A DNA stretch of 5,956 nt from Opitutales bacterium. GTDB lineage: Bacteria; Verrucomicrobiota; Verrucomicrobiia; Opitutales; T3Sed10-336. The notes under the pieces were generated by a model. The model was not told the origin of the DNA. It did no database searches and saw nothing but the letters and a program-made list of their open reading frames with translations. This document shows positions 5,824-5,956 of this stretch, piece after piece. Positions within the stretch are counted from its first letter, which is position 1. Every line of letters begins with the position of its first letter. Location: positions 1-5,956 of the forward strand of contig SLOW01000003.1 of assembly GCA_007132315.1 (NCBI GenBank). The letters are read 5' to 3'. The translations under genes were made by a program, and so were the position numbers.

Positions 5824-5956
5824 GTGTTGATGATACGAAACCCGGCATTCCTGGTCGGGCACGGAGCCCGGAAGGTCGATCAGGCGCCGAAAGGATGCCG
5901 GTTTACCGGGGCAGGGATCCGTCTCATCCTGCCGTCGCCGGCCCGATATCACCGCC
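5824..5956 (+). CDS. Possible start of a hypothetical gene running off the right edge
   Basis: From GTG 5824 (followed in frame by TTG and ATG 5830) the frame stays open for 44 codons to the window end, starting MLMIRNPAFLVGHGARK. The support is the AGGAGG site at ideal spacing. It would be divergent from the sensor kinase, with start regions about 60 bp apart, fitting a shared divergent promoter region. Against it: the peptide has no recognisable motif, is rich in Arg, Gly and Pro as GC-rich noncoding frames often are, and the minus strand is also open across the same bases (stop at 5797-5799). Treat as tentative. Confidence 0.25.
   Translation, partial: MLMIRNPAFLVGHGARKVDQAPKGCRFTGAGIRLILPSPARYHR

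Overview
The window looks like bacterial chromosome of moderately high GC (about 60% by eye). Two features are common in the Planctomycetes-Verrucomicrobia-Chlamydiae group: a large membrane-anchored Hanks-type Ser/Thr kinase and Ig-repeat surface proteins. The sensor kinase opens its catalytic core with a run of the EREEARIGQDLHD type, which also fits. This placement is an inference from gene style; there is no rRNA or other marker gene here.

Layout. Positions 2-2041 (+) hold the 3' part of a gene for a single-span membrane protein with about five Ig-like domains outside the membrane. Its reading frame is open to the left edge, so its N-terminus is probably outside the window. After 71 bp, 2113-4506 (+) encodes a 797-residue receptor-like Ser/Thr kinase: cytoplasmic kinase domain, one membrane helix, then a 450-residue acidic, all-helical ectodomain. 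The two genes probably form an operon.

Positions 4507-4880 contain no intact gene. They hold two broken pieces facing each other: the first ~39 codons of a receiver (REC) domain (+) and the N-terminal ~45 codons of a transposase that reads like the IS1380 family (-). They abut at about 4649-4654, which looks like the scar of an IS-associated deletion. Positions 4881-5762 (-) encode a complete NarX/DegS-type histidine kinase core (HisKA_3 plus HATPase_c) with no recognisable sensor domain. A good sigma70-type promoter overlaps the beginning of its longest reading frame. The last 180 bp hold only a tentative, run-off ORF with a strong Shine-Dalgarno sequence.

How the parts may work together. 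The first two genes could form a surface-sensing unit: an Ig-ladder protein and a kinase, both spanning the membrane once with large outer domains. The kinase is unusual. The alpha-C glutamate is Ala, DFG is DFD, and the activation segment is about 20 residues longer than usual, so it may be a pseudokinase or regulated atypically. The histidine kinase is an orphan here, and the adjacent REC remnant is of the hybrid-kinase type, not NarL-like, so it is unlikely to be its partner. I see no CRISPR, tRNA, rRNA or riboswitch. The most unusual items are the atypical receptor kinase, the helical insertion in one Ig domain of its neighbour, and the REC/transposase junction.
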